A stretch of 64,000 nt of DNA. It comes from Jatrophihabitans_A sp035248685 (GTDB taxonomy: Bacteria; Actinomycetota; Actinomycetes; Mycobacteriales; Jatrophihabitantaceae). The stretch lies in assembly GCA_035248685.1 (NCBI GenBank), contig DATFHF010000027.1:62001-126000 (forward strand), written 5' to 3'. Below, in pieces: positions 1 to 8,359 of this stretch; the first letter of the stretch is position 1; each line of letters begins with the position of its first letter. The notes under the pieces are model-generated. The model was not told the DNA's origin, did no database searches, and saw only the letters and a program-made list of their open reading frames with translations. Made by a program: the position numbers and the translations under genes.

Positions 1-3
1 AGT

Positions 4-1662
4 ATGCCTTCGTCCCGATCGAAGCCGTCCGGATCTCAGTCGTCCGGATCGAAGTCGCGGGCCCGGGATCCACTGGCCGCCTATCGCGGCAAGCGAGACT
101 TCTCCCGGACCCGGGAACCGGCGGGGCTGCCGGCGGCCGCCGATGGTTCCGGACCGGCTCGATTCGTGGTGCAGCGGCATCGGGCTCGCCGGCTGCACTA
201 CGACTTCCGGCTGGAGATCGGCGGCGTGCTGGCCAGCTGGGCGGTGCCCAAGGGACCCACCCTGGATCCAGGGGTACGCCGGGCGGCCTTTCACGTGGAG
301 GACCACCCGCTGGAATACTTCGATTTCGAAGGTGTCATCCCGGCGGGCGAGTACGGCGGCGGTGACGTCATCGTCTGGGACGCCGGAACGTGGGAGCCGC
401 ACGAGGCTGGTGATCCACCGGATCCGGCGGGTGCCGTCAGCAACGGTGAACTGCATCTGGACCTGCACGGCCAGAAGCTGCGTGGCCGGTTCATCCTGGT
501 GCGCACCAGGGTGAACGACGCCGGCAAGGAGGAGTGGCTGCTGCTGCACAAGCACGATGACGATGCGGTGAAAGGCTGGGATGCCGAGGATCATCCGCGC
601 TCGGTGCTAAGCGGGCGGACCAACGACGAGGTGAAGGCCGATCCGGACCGGCTGTGGCGCTCGGACCTACCGGCGGCCCGGGCAGCGCTGAACCTCAAAC
701 CAGCCGCCGCCAGCCCACCGAATGCCGACGAACTTGCCGTGCTGGCCGGCCTAAAGTCCAACGGTCGGTGGACAATCTTCGGTCGCGAGCTTCGGGTGAC
801 GAACCTGGACAAGCCGCTGTTCGATGCTCGGCCCGGCGAAGATCCGGTAACCAAACGCGACCTGTTGCGCTACACCGCCGAGATCGCCCCGGTATTGCTG
901 CCCTATCTGACCCGACGGGCGCTCAACCTGCACCGCTATCCGGGTGGAGCGCAAACCAAGGGGTTCTGGCAGAAGGAGCTGCCATCGCACGCGCCGGACT
1001 GGCTGCCGCGTTGGGACAACCCCAATGCCGACGCCGGGGAAAGCAGAACCTATCTGGTGGTGGACGAGCCGGCCGCGCTGGTGTGGGCGGCCAACTATGG
1101 CGCCTTGGAGTGGCATGCCTGGACCTCCCAGGTCGACCAACCACGGCAGCCGAGTTATGCCCTGCTGGATCTGGACCCCGGGCCGAAGACCAGCTGGGAC
1201 GACCTGCTGGTGTTGGCGAGATTGCACCGCACCGCACTGGAACATCTCAATGTCCGGGCCTGCGCCAAGGTCACCGGCCGGCGTGGCATCCAGATCTGGA
1301 TTCCGATCGCCCGCGGCCCGAGCTTCGACGAAACCCGGGCTTGGGTGGAGCGGCTGTCCAGGACGGTCGGCGCAGTGCTGCCCGAGTTGGTCAGCTGGAA
1401 GTGGCAGGTTTCCGACCGGCACGGTCTGGCCCGGTTGGACTACACGCAGAATGCGATCAACAAGACCCTGGTCGCCCCGTACAGCCCGCGACCGGCCGCT
1501 GGCGCGCCGGTTTCCACCCCGATCAGCTGGGACGAACTGGACGACCCGACGCTGTCACCGGACGGCTGGACGATCCGCTCGGTGCTGCCGCGGATCCGCG
1601 AGCGAGGCGACCTATTCGCCGATGTGCTACATCACGGCCAGCGACTGCCGGCCATCAGCTAG
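4..1662 (+). CDS. LigD-like protein: 3'-phosphoesterase plus polymerase domains, no ligase domain
   Basis: End-processing and gap-filling enzyme of the bacterial non-homologous end-joining type. The N-terminal phosphoesterase domain (about residues 50-190) shows QRHRARRLHYDFRLE at about 57-71 and then HVEDHPLEYFDFEG and AGEYGGGDV. The primase-like polymerase domain (about 255-540) shows NLDKPLF, the RYPGG segment and the metal-binding LLDLDPG at about 387-393. There is no ATP-ligase domain or KxDG motif, so it would have to act with a separate ligase. A basic, low-complexity N-terminal tail of about 30 residues precedes the PE domain. The frame is open to the window edge (one codon upstream), so the true start could lie outside. 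The 3' end overlaps the convergent reductase gene by 8 nt. No Ku gene is visible in this window. Confidence 0.9.
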   Translation: MPSSRSKPSGSQSSGSKSRARDPLAAYRGKRDFSRTREPAGLPAAADGSGPARFVVQRHRARRLHYDFRLEIGGVLASWAVPKGPTLDPGVRRAAFHVEDHPLEYFDFEGVIPAGEYGGGDVIVWDAGTWEPHEAGDPPDPAGAVSNGELHLDLHGQKLRGRFILVRTRVNDAGKEEWLLLHKHDDDAVKGWDAEDHPRSVLSGRTNDEVKADPDRLWRSDLPAARAALNLKPAAASPPNADELAVLAGLKSNGRWTIFGRELRVTNLDKPLFDARPGEDPVTKRDLLRYTAEIAPVLLPYLTRRALNLHRYPGGAQTKGFWQKELPSHAPDWLPRWDNPNADAGESRTYLVVDEPAALVWAANYGALEWHAWTSQVDQPRQPSYALLDLDPGPKTSWDDLLVLARLHRTALEHLNVRACAKVTGRRGIQIWIPIARGPSFDETRAWVERLSRTVGAVLPELVSWKWQVSDRHGLARLDYTQNAINKTLVAPYSPRPAAGAPVSTPISWDELDDPTLSPDGWTIRSVLPRIRERGDLFADVLHHGQRLPAIS

Positions 1663-2239
1663 CCGGTTGCCGATCGACTATCCGCAGTGCCAGTAAGCGT
1701 GTTCCCCGCTGCTTGGCCAAGGCGAACCACAGCGGCAGCAGCGCGTCGACGGTGGCAGCGGCCTCGCCGTCGCCGACGTAGGCCGGGCGCAGCCCAACCG
1801 CGGTGATCAGCTCTTCGGTCCGCTGCCGGGCCGGTTCATCAGCGGCGTAGAACAGGTCCGCGTCGTCCGGCGGGGTTGCGAAGTTCTCCCAACCGAGGGT
1901 GTTGAACGCCCGGGCGTAGTGGGCGCCGGGAGCTGCGGCCCGGATCGCGGCCCGGCCGCTGAACTCGGCGCCGGCCAGGTGGTTGGTGGCGTCGATGATC
2001 ACCTTGCCGTCGAGGGCGGCGGCATGCTCGTCAACCAGACCGGCGACCGCGTTGCCAGGTATTGCCAGCAGCACCGTGTCCGCCCCCGAGATGGCGCGCT
2101 CGATGCTGGCCATCGGCGCACCGTCCGGTCCCGGGCTGTCCTCGGTACGTGAACCGTAGATCACGTCCAACCCGTGCTCACCCCACCGCCGTCCGAGCGT
2201 CGAGCCGATATTGCCGTTACCGATCACCGCAATCGTCAT
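1655..2239 (-). CDS. F420-dependent NADP reductase-like / NADPH-dependent oxidoreductase
   Basis: Rossmann-fold protein of the F420H2:NADP oxidoreductase (Fno/NpdG) type, about 194 residues. It begins MTIAVIGNGNIGSTLGRRW, a clear dinucleotide-binding glycine motif, followed by DTVLLAIPGNAV and DATNHLAG segments typical of the family. I start it at the ATG just before TIAVIGNG. An upstream in-frame extension of eight residues carries no conserved sequence. It would move hydride between NADP(H) and F420 or a related acceptor in the cytoplasm. The partner substrate cannot be read from sequence. It overlaps tail to tail with the LigD-like gene. Confidence 0.75.
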   Translation of the reverse strand: MTIAVIGNGNIGSTLGRRWGEHGLDVIYGSRTEDSPGPDGAPMASIERAISGADTVLLAIPGNAVAGLVDEHAAALDGKVIIDATNHLAGAEFSGRAAIRAAAPGAHYARAFNTLGWENFATPPDDADLFYAADEPARQRTEELITAVGLRPAYVGDGEAAATVDALLPLWFALAKQRGTRLLALRIVDRQPAS

Positions 2240-2263
2240 GCCAGCGGCAACCGCCGGCCTCAC

Positions 2264-2517
2264 CGATGCATTCCGTCCGACGCGGGCGGCTCGGTATCGA
2301 AACTTTCCACTAGCACGCGCCGCTGCCGTGGAGTATGTTGCCTCCGTCCGGATCCAGCGGTATGCGCTGGGCTGTCAAATCGGTGCCCAAAGAGCGGGCT
2401 TTCGGCAAATCTTTCCTTCCGATGCGTTGAGCTGGCCCGGGCTCCGTCCGGGTGCTTCGTTGCGCCCGAATCTCGCTTGCGCGGCGATTCCGCGTGCCCG
2501 TTTTTGGGAGGAACCCT
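2264..2517. other. intergenic region upstream of the secreted Asp-box gene
   Basis: No gene is supported here. A short GC-rich dyad (CCCGG at 2436-2440, CCGGG at 2448-2452) and a strong ribosome-binding site (GGGAGGA at about 2507-2513) lie in front of the next gene. I recognise no riboswitch. Confidence 0.4.
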
Positions 2518-4533
2518 GTGAGACGTCCTGTCTATCTCGCCGCGGCGGCCGCACTGGCCGTGGCGGCGCTGCCCCTCGCGGCCGGTGTGGGCAGCAGCCC
2601 CGCGCACGCCACCGGCATGTCCTACGACCAGCTGTCCAAAGTGCAGCAGCGGCTGCTCTCCGGCAGTTCTGCCCTCGCCCTGCAATCGGATGACGCATCG
2701 TCGTCGAACCCGTCGTTCGATCCCACGTACACGCCGCGCGGCAACGGTGACAAGGGTTGTCAGGATAACGTCGCGTCCAACATCAAGGTCAACGCCAACT
2801 GCCTGAACATCACCGACCCGGATCTCGCCGGGCGCGGCCAGGCCAATAACGAGACCTCGATCGCCTACGACCCGAACAACACCCAGGTGATGCTTGCCTC
2901 GGCCAACGACTACCGCCGTGGCGACGGCGGCTGCTACACCTCCTACTCCGGTGACGGCGGCCGGACCTGGCAGGACAGCACCCCGCCCACCAGCTTCACC
3001 CGCGGCCAGGTGGCCAACGTGGTGAACTTCGGCGCCAGCCGCGAATACTGGCAGGGCGGCGGTGACACCTCGGTAGCCTTCGACACCAAGGGCAACGCTT
3101 ACCTCAGCTGCCAGCTGATCCAGCGGGGCCGGCCGACCACCAACAACCCTGACTCATCCAGCGCGCTAGTGGTGTACCGGTCCACCCAGAACGGCGGAGC
3201 CTCCTGGAACTTCCCGGGCCGCTACGTGCGGGCCAGCGCCGACGTGGCCGGCACCGGCGTCTCCCCGTTCCTGGACAAGCAGTTGATGACGGTGGACAAC
3301 CACGTCGGCAGCCCGTACCAGGACCGGATCTACGTGTCCTGGAGCGAGTTCGCGGCCAACGGCTCGGTATTCATCTACGAGGCCTACTCAGCCGACTACG
3401 GTGAGCACTTCTCCCCGCCGCATCTGGTGAGTGTTAACAACCCCACGCTGTGCGTGCAGACCTTCGGTGTGGGCACCGTGGCGGCCACCGGTGAAAACTC
3501 GAACTGCAACGAGAACCAGTACTCCCAGCCGTTCACCGGACCGGACGGCAACCTCTACATCGTGTACTCAAACTTCAACAATGCGATAAGCGCCGGCATC
3601 AATGACAGCGGCGACGACGCCGGAGCAGCCGGTGCCAACGCTGCTGCCCCAGCGCCGGCGTCACCGGCCGACAACCGCAACCAGATGCTGCTGTCGAAGT
3701 CGGTCGACGGTGGCAACACCTTCCTGCCGCCGGTCAAGGTCAGCGACTACTACGACCTGCCCGACTGCGCCACCTACCAGAACGGTCAGGATCTCGGGCG
3801 CGCCTGCGTGCCGGAGAAGAACGCCACCAGCAACTCCGTCTTCCGGGCCGTCAACTACCCGTCCGGGGCGGTGGATCCGACCAACCCGAACAAGGTGGTG
3901 GTCACCTTCGGCTCCTACATCAACCAGCACTCCAACGAGGCGAACGGCTGCGTCCCGACCGGGTTCAGCCCGGTGACCGGCCAGGACCTCTACACCGGTG
4001 TGAAGGTGCCAGGAGCCTGTAACAACGACATCCTGGTCAGCGTTTCCTCCGACAAGGGCACCACCTTCACCGGTAGCACGCTCGACCCGCGGGTGATGCC
4101 GGTGGCGACCACCGATCCGGGACAAGCCACTACCGATCAATGGTGGCAGTGGATCGACTTCACCAAGAACGGGAAGCTGGCCACGTCCTACTACGACCGC
4201 CAGTACGGCACCGATGAGGCGACCGGGTTCTCCGACGTGAGCCTGTCCGGCAGCAACGACACCGTGAACTTCGGCGTCCTGCGGGTGACCTCGTCTTCGA
4301 TGCCGCCGCCGACCCAGTTCGGTGGGGTGTTCCTCGGCGACTACACCGGCATGATCGCGCCGTCGAACGCCAACCCGCTGTGGATGGACACCAGGACTCC
4401 TGAGCTGTTCATCTGCCCCGGTACCGCTACCGCCGGCTCAGCACCGCAGCTGTGCACCGCCAGCGCGCCGAACGCCGCGGTGGCCAACGATCAGGAGCTG
4501 CGCACCGCCAACGTCGCAGTGCCTGGCAGTTAG
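2518..4533 (+). CDS. secreted Asp-box (BNR/sialidase-like) beta-propeller protein
   Basis: Exported protein of about 671 residues. The GTG start follows GGGAGGA and gives a classical signal peptide (RRP, a hydrophobic Ala/Leu run, cleavage near AHA at about residue 32). Asp-box type repeats SxDxGxxW are visible: SGDGGRTW, SKSVDGGNTF and SSDKGTTF, with a weaker STQNGGASW. Such repeats build a beta-propeller found in sialidases and other secreted glycan-binding or glycan-cleaving proteins. I do not see the full set of sialidase catalytic residues, so the enzymatic activity is open. It is a monocistronic gene followed by a strong hairpin terminator. Confidence 0.75.
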   Translation: MRRPVYLAAAAALAVAALPLAAGVGSSPAHATGMSYDQLSKVQQRLLSGSSALALQSDDASSSNPSFDPTYTPRGNGDKGCQDNVASNIKVNANCLNITDPDLAGRGQANNETSIAYDPNNTQVMLASANDYRRGDGGCYTSYSGDGGRTWQDSTPPTSFTRGQVANVVNFGASREYWQGGGDTSVAFDTKGNAYLSCQLIQRGRPTTNNPDSSSALVVYRSTQNGGASWNFPGRYVRASADVAGTGVSPFLDKQLMTVDNHVGSPYQDRIYVSWSEFAANGSVFIYEAYSADYGEHFSPPHLVSVNNPTLCVQTFGVGTVAATGENSNCNENQYSQPFTGPDGNLYIVYSNFNNAISAGINDSGDDAGAAGANAAAPAPASPADNRNQMLLSKSVDGGNTFLPPVKVSDYYDLPDCATYQNGQDLGRACVPEKNATSNSVFRAVNYPSGAVDPTNPNKVVVTFGSYINQHSNEANGCVPTGFSPVTGQDLYTGVKVPGACNNDILVSVSSDKGTTFTGSTLDPRVMPVATTDPGQATTDQWWQWIDFTKNGKLATSYYDRQYGTDEATGFSDVSLSGSNDTVNFGVLRVTSSSMPPPTQFGGVFLGDYTGMIAPSNANPLWMDTRTPELFICPGTATAGSAPQLCTASAPNAAVANDQELRTANVAVPGS

Positions 4534-4540
4534 CACTACC

Positions 4541-4577
4541 GGTGGGGCGCCGCTCGCCAAACGGGCGGCGCCCCACC
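4541..4577 (+). terminator. strong GC-rich hairpin after the Asp-box gene
   Basis: A perfect 13-bp stem: GGTGGGGCGCCGC at 4541-4553 pairs with GCGGCGCCCCACC at 4565-4577, with an 11-nt loop. It starts 8 nt after the stop codon. No T-tract follows, as is common for actinobacterial terminators. Confidence 0.8.
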
Positions 4578-4788
4578 GCTGAAATACCAATTCATGGCCC
4601 GCCGTCCGGGCGCATGTAGAGGTGGTGGTACCCGACCGGATGGTCTCGACCCTGGTCCATGAATGCCTCGTTGAGGGCCTGGGCGATCAGGACCGGGCGT
4701 TCCACCAAGCCGCGATGAGCATTGAAGCGATGATCTTCATGTCTGTCATCGTGTTACGGTGCTACCCCTAACAATGCGGGGTGACGCG
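4578..4788. other. intergenic region, possible gene remnant on the minus strand
   Basis: No intact gene. On the minus strand one frame stays open for about 54 codons between stops (about 4750 to 4590) and contains a plausible-looking stretch (LVERPVLIAQALNEAF, then YHHLYMRPDGGP). It has no start codon with a ribosome-binding site. It may be the decayed tail of a lost gene or chance. Confidence 0.3.
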
Positions 4789-5793
4789 GTGGCTTACTTA
4801 CAGGTGATCGGCAGACAGCAGGCCGAAGGCGACCTCCTCGACGCGTATGTGGCGATGGCTGCCCGGCCGATGCCGGCGGCATATCGGCCCGCTCACGGTG
4901 ACGCCCCCGGAATTATCCGGGCGCATTCGCTTGATCCGGAGTTGCTACGCCGCGCCTTTGCGGTGTCAGGTTCACTGAGCAACGATGTACTGCCCTGGAG
5001 CACCCGAGAGCTGGTCAATGCGGTGACCTCTCGAGAGAACGAGTGCTTCTATTGAACAACCGCTCACGCGGAGTTTCTGCGTGTCGCGAGCGGCGACGAC
5101 ACCGTTGGCCGCAACCTCGTCCTAGGGCAGGCTTTCGGTGAGCTGTCGACTAAGGATGCCTGCCTGGTCGACTTTGCTCGGTCCTTGACGGCTCGTCCGT
5201 GGACGATCGGGCCTGCCAGCATTCGGGAACTTGCCGCGGCAGGTTTTCCCCAGCCGGCGATAGCGCTCGTTATCGGTCTGGTGGCCATGTTCAATTACCT
5301 CACCCGGGTAGCGGACGGCACCGGAATCGAGGCCGATTACGGAAGCGAGCTCCCCCGGTTCGAGTATCGCGACATTACCGAGTCGGTCCCGAGGCCTGAT
5401 CCGGCCCACTGGCCGGCCGTTGATGACTCGATCCAGCTCGTCTCGATGGTGCCCGGCGTATACGAGGCTTGGGGCCGCTGGCGCGAGTACGTCCTGGAAG
5501 GCCCCCCTCCGATATCTATGGCAACCCGGCACCAGCTGCGGACGATAGCGGCTCGAAATGCCTGCGATGCCGCCGTCGCCCAGGCCGAGCCAGAATCAGC
5601 GGGCCCGTTGTCGGACTTCGCCGAAAAGCTGAGCCTCACCCCATGGCTGGTAGCTTCGGCGGACGTCGAGTCATTACGTGCCACTGGCATGGACGACCTT
5701 TCCATCCTGCACGTGATCGCAGTTGTTGCGTATCAATCAGCGGAATCCCGACTACGGATTGGCCTTTCCGCCCTCGCCCGGAGCGGCGCCTAA
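4789..5793 (+). CDS. two-domain AhpD/carboxymuconolactone decarboxylase-like protein, candidate selenoprotein (TGA at 5053-5055)
   Basis: A single frame runs from the GTG at 4789 (after GGGGTGA) to TAA at 5793, broken only by one TGA at 5053-5055. Read through, the protein has about 334 residues. The TGA falls exactly where AhpD-family enzymes have the second Cys of the E-C-x-x-C-x-x-x-H redox motif: the local sequence is NECFY-[TGA]-TTAHAEF, giving Cys86, Sec89 and His93. Downstream sequence is perfectly family-like (LTARPWTIGPASIRELAAAGF, then FNYLTRVADGTGIE). The C-terminal third (about 210-330) looks like a second, degenerate copy of the fold without the CxxC. AhpD-like selenoproteins are a known bacterial class. 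A hairpin fitting the bacterial SECIS model lies just after the TGA. The alternative is a pseudogene made by one TGC/TGT to TGA transversion. In-frame starts at 4759 and 4774 are also possible. Confidence 0.75.
5065..5083 (+). promoter_or_regulatory. bacterial SECIS-like hairpin immediately after the in-frame TGA
   Basis: CACGCGG (5065-5071) pairs with CTGCGTG (5077-5083) through seven base pairs, including one G-U, closing a five-base loop AGTTT. The loop starts 16 nt after the TGA and has G at its second position. This fits the published general model of bacterial SECIS elements (short stem, small apical loop with a G among its first two bases, 16-37 nt from the UGA). Outer CCGCT (5060-5064) can pair with AGCGG (5089-5093) across a bulge. 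The hairpin lies inside the coding sequence. Confidence 0.55.
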
Positions 5794-5798
5794 CCCGG

Positions 5799-6770
5799 TC
5801 ACATCGAGCCGATCGCGAGCGTCCACGTCGTTCCGGCTGGGGTATCGACCCGGATTCGGATTGGGGTTGGCAGGGAGACGTAATCCCACACGTATTCGTG
5901 GCCGGCGAAGCAGGTTTTCGTCTGCAAGCCGCTGGCGTCGGGCGTCGTCAGGTTCGGCAGGTTGACGCCTGAGCCGTGGCAGACCAGCCGAAGCCGATAC
6001 TTGGTGCCGGCCGGTGGCGCCGGGGTTTCACCGGGAAATGCGACGGTGCCCGGGCCTTGGCCACTCTGGCGCAGAGCGTTGTCCGGCCCGGTCATGTCTT
6101 GATCAACCGGACCTTGCACCGAGCCGTTGGTTTGTAGGTCCGGCGCGATCGTCAGCGTGATCTGCCAGCTCGTTGCGTTGGCTGCGGTGATGACGAGACG
6201 ACCGTTCTCCACAGCACCACCGGTCCCGAAAGCGCCGCCGCCGTCACACGCCCCAAAAAGCGACTGCTGCGCTATGCGTAAGGTGCCGCCCCCGGTACAG
6301 GTTCCGTAAGCCTCGTATCCGAAGTGCGGCGGGATCACCCGAGGCGGAACGAGGAAACTCTGCGAGCCTCGTCCGGCATAGGTGTCAAGGACGGTGGTTC
6401 CGGGAAGCAACATGGACTGGATCGCGGCAGGAACCGGAGCGTTCAGCGCCGGGGTCGACGGCCGGCGCTCGGAGTGTTCCGGTGACAGAACGGAAAGGAA
6501 GAGCGCGAGCACCGCTGCCGCGCAGGCCGCTAACGCAACCGCGATCCCCAGCTCCATCCGCCGGCTCCGGCTTCGGCCGTGCGGGTCCGGCCAGTCCGTC
6601 GACAGCAGCATCGCCTCGGCATGATCGGGCGACAGTGGCGGCGTCGCGGGCGGCTGGCTGGCCAGCATCCGGTCAAGACGCTCCCGGAAGCGCGTGGCAT
6701 CGATGTCGTCGGGAGCGAGCGACCGCAGCGCGTGCCGAAGATCCTGCTCGGTAGCCAACTGGTTGCCCAT
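5799..6770 (-). CDS. membrane-anchored protein coupled to ECF sigma factor (anti-sigma-like)
   Basis: About 323 residues: a cytoplasmic N-terminal part of about 70 residues (ATEQDLRHALRSLAPDDID), one transmembrane helix at about 74-95, and a long extracytoplasmic domain with several Cys and Gly-rich stretches. Its ATG overlaps the stop of the sigma factor gene (TGATG), so the two are translationally coupled. That arrangement and topology are typical of the partner of SigE-family ECF sigma factors in actinobacteria. I see no zinc-binding HxxxCxxC anti-sigma motif, so the regulatory role is inferred from context. Confidence 0.65.
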   Translation of the reverse strand: MGNQLATEQDLRHALRSLAPDDIDATRFRERLDRMLASQPPATPPLSPDHAEAMLLSTDWPDPHGRSRSRRMELGIAVALAACAAAVLALFLSVLSPEHSERRPSTPALNAPVPAAIQSMLLPGTTVLDTYAGRGSQSFLVPPRVIPPHFGYEAYGTCTGGGTLRIAQQSLFGACDGGGAFGTGGAVENGRLVITAANATSWQITLTIAPDLQTNGSVQGPVDQDMTGPDNALRQSGQGPGTVAFPGETPAPPAGTKYRLRLVCHGSGVNLPNLTTPDASGLQTKTCFAGHEYVWDYVSLPTPIRIRVDTPAGTTWTLAIGSM

Positions 6771-7276
6771 CAGAGGTCCTTTCCCGACACCCGGCGGACG
6801 GTTTGCTCGGTCACGCTGCTCTCTTCGACGCGCAAGGCCTTCAGGCCGCGCGAGACGTAACTGCGGACGGCGACCGGATCGCACACCATTACCCGAGCGA
6901 TCTCGGTGTCGTCCAAATCCTCGAAGTAGCGCAGTATCACTGCGGTGCGCTGACGGGCCGGCAAGGAGTCCACGCGGCGAAGCAGTTCATCGCGCCCGGC
7001 AATGCGCTCGGCGTGATCCGGAGCAGCCTCACGTTCGATCTCGGCTCGCGGTATCTGCCGAATCAGCCGCCGCCGCCACGACAGATGCTCGTTCACCAGC
7101 ATCTTGCGGACATAGCCGTACGGCGACTCGAGCACGCTGATCCGGCTCCACCGCGCGAAGGCGCGCAGCAGGACCTCCTGTAGCACATCCTCAGCAGCCG
7201 AGCGGCTGCCGCACAGCGCGATCGCTAACCGAAGCAGCGGCACTTGTCGTTCGTCGAGGAAGGCCGAAAATTCCAC
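6770..7276 (-). CDS. ECF (SigE-family) RNA polymerase sigma factor
   Basis: Region 2 is recognisable (LRLAIALCGSRSAAEDVLQEVLLRAFARW, with the -10 recognition segment SPYGYVRKMLVNEHLSWRRR). Region 4 follows (LPARQRTAVILRYFEDLDDTEIARVM, then VRSYVSRGLKAL). I prefer the GTG at 7276, preceded by GAAAGG at a good distance. A longer frame starts at GTG 7306. It should direct transcription of a small stress or envelope regulon, probably including its own two-gene operon. The downstream gene encodes its likely membrane regulator. Confidence 0.88.
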   Translation of the reverse strand: MEFSAFLDERQVPLLRLAIALCGSRSAAEDVLQEVLLRAFARWSRISVLESPYGYVRKMLVNEHLSWRRRLIRQIPRAEIEREAAPDHAERIAGRDELLRRVDSLPARQRTAVILRYFEDLDDTEIARVMVCDPVAVRSYVSRGLKALRVEESSVTEQTVRRVSGKDL

Positions 7277-7369
7277 CGTGGACCTTTCGCGTCCGAGGAG
7301 TGTCACGGTATTGAAAGCCTCGAAACGCGCTGGTTGTGGCGCTCGACCTCCACTTTCTCCGGTCTTCGG

Positions 7370-8276
7370 CTACGGCTTGGTGAGCAGGCAGCCGGTCTTG
7401 TTCAGGTCGATTGCGTTGGTCGAGGTCAGGCAGGTGGTGAACCAGTAGGTCTCCTGGCCGTAGTTCTGTCCCTGGGTGTAGCTGAGGCTGCCGTCGGGGT
7501 TGACTTCGCATGGGTTGTTCAACGTGCAGGCTTGGCCCTGTTCGTTGGCGGTGTTGTTGATGCCGACGATCTGGAGGCTGGTGTTGTCGATGATCGGCGA
7601 GCCGGACGTGCCGTCGATGGTCTGGCAGGTGGAGTTCGGGTAGAGGTAGCGGATCGAGTCATGCCAGGTCCACTGGTCCTCGCGCAGGGTGCCGACGAAG
7701 CCCGTTGATTGCGCAGGAGTAGGTGGTCTTCCAGTAACCGGACGGAATTGACGTCGCGTCGCCGTCGACCGGGTGGGCCGATGCGATGGTCAGCGCGTTC
7801 AGGCCGGTGGACTTGCTGATCTGGGCGTAGGTCTGGGTGAGCCGGTACAGCGTGACGTCGGTGCCGGTCATGGTGGCGTAGAGCACCAGGTCGGCTCGAA
7901 GCGTGGCCACCGACCGGCCGCTGGCGTTGAGCAACTTGCCGCTGCGGGTGCTGGACTTGTTGATCAGCACCTGGCCGGGACTGAGAAAGCCGCCTTCGTA
8001 GCAGTGTCCGTTGGTGAGCATCATCGCCCGGTCGGTGGTCAGCGACGACGGGTAGCGGACCAGGCTCGCCGAGCAGTTGCTCAGCGCGATCGTGGAGGCG
8101 AGGCCGGCGGCTTGCAGCTGCGGCACGACCTTGTTGGGGCTCACCGAGGCAGCGGTAGCCTCCGGGGCCGGCGCCGCGGCCGCGGTCGAGACGGTCAGTG
8201 CGGTGGCCGCGATCGAGGTGGCGGCGACGACCAGCAGCTGGAACGGACGCCAGCCGGTGCTAGGGAAGAATGTCAT
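7370..8276 (-). pseudogene. secreted trypsin-like serine protease, frameshifted
   Basis: The first frame (8276 to about 7700) gives a signal peptide ending in ALTVSTAAAA, then the catalytic His motif TNGHC and an Asp candidate in GTDVTLYRL. At about 7699-7703 (minus strand AATCAACGGGCTTC) the frame shifts by one base. The adjacent frame then continues with GFVGTLREDQW and the catalytic Ser motif DGTSGSPI, down to TAG at 7370-7372. All three triad regions are present only if both frames are joined. An extra G in the GGG run is the simplest explanation. It could be a true recent inactivation or an assembly error, since the rest of the coding sequence looks undamaged. A GGGAG ribosome-binding site precedes the ATG. 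Confidence 0.8.
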
Positions 8277-8359
8277 GAGAAAACTCCCGGGGGGCTGGAC
8301 GGGGAAGGGTGCGGCCAGCTAAGTGGGCAAATTACCCCCGGTCAAGGGCAGAACTGCTT

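Noticed and set aside
654..1781. Long overlapping frames inside the LigD-like gene
   Set aside because: Shadow frames from GC codon bias. Only the frame with PE and Pol motifs is coding.
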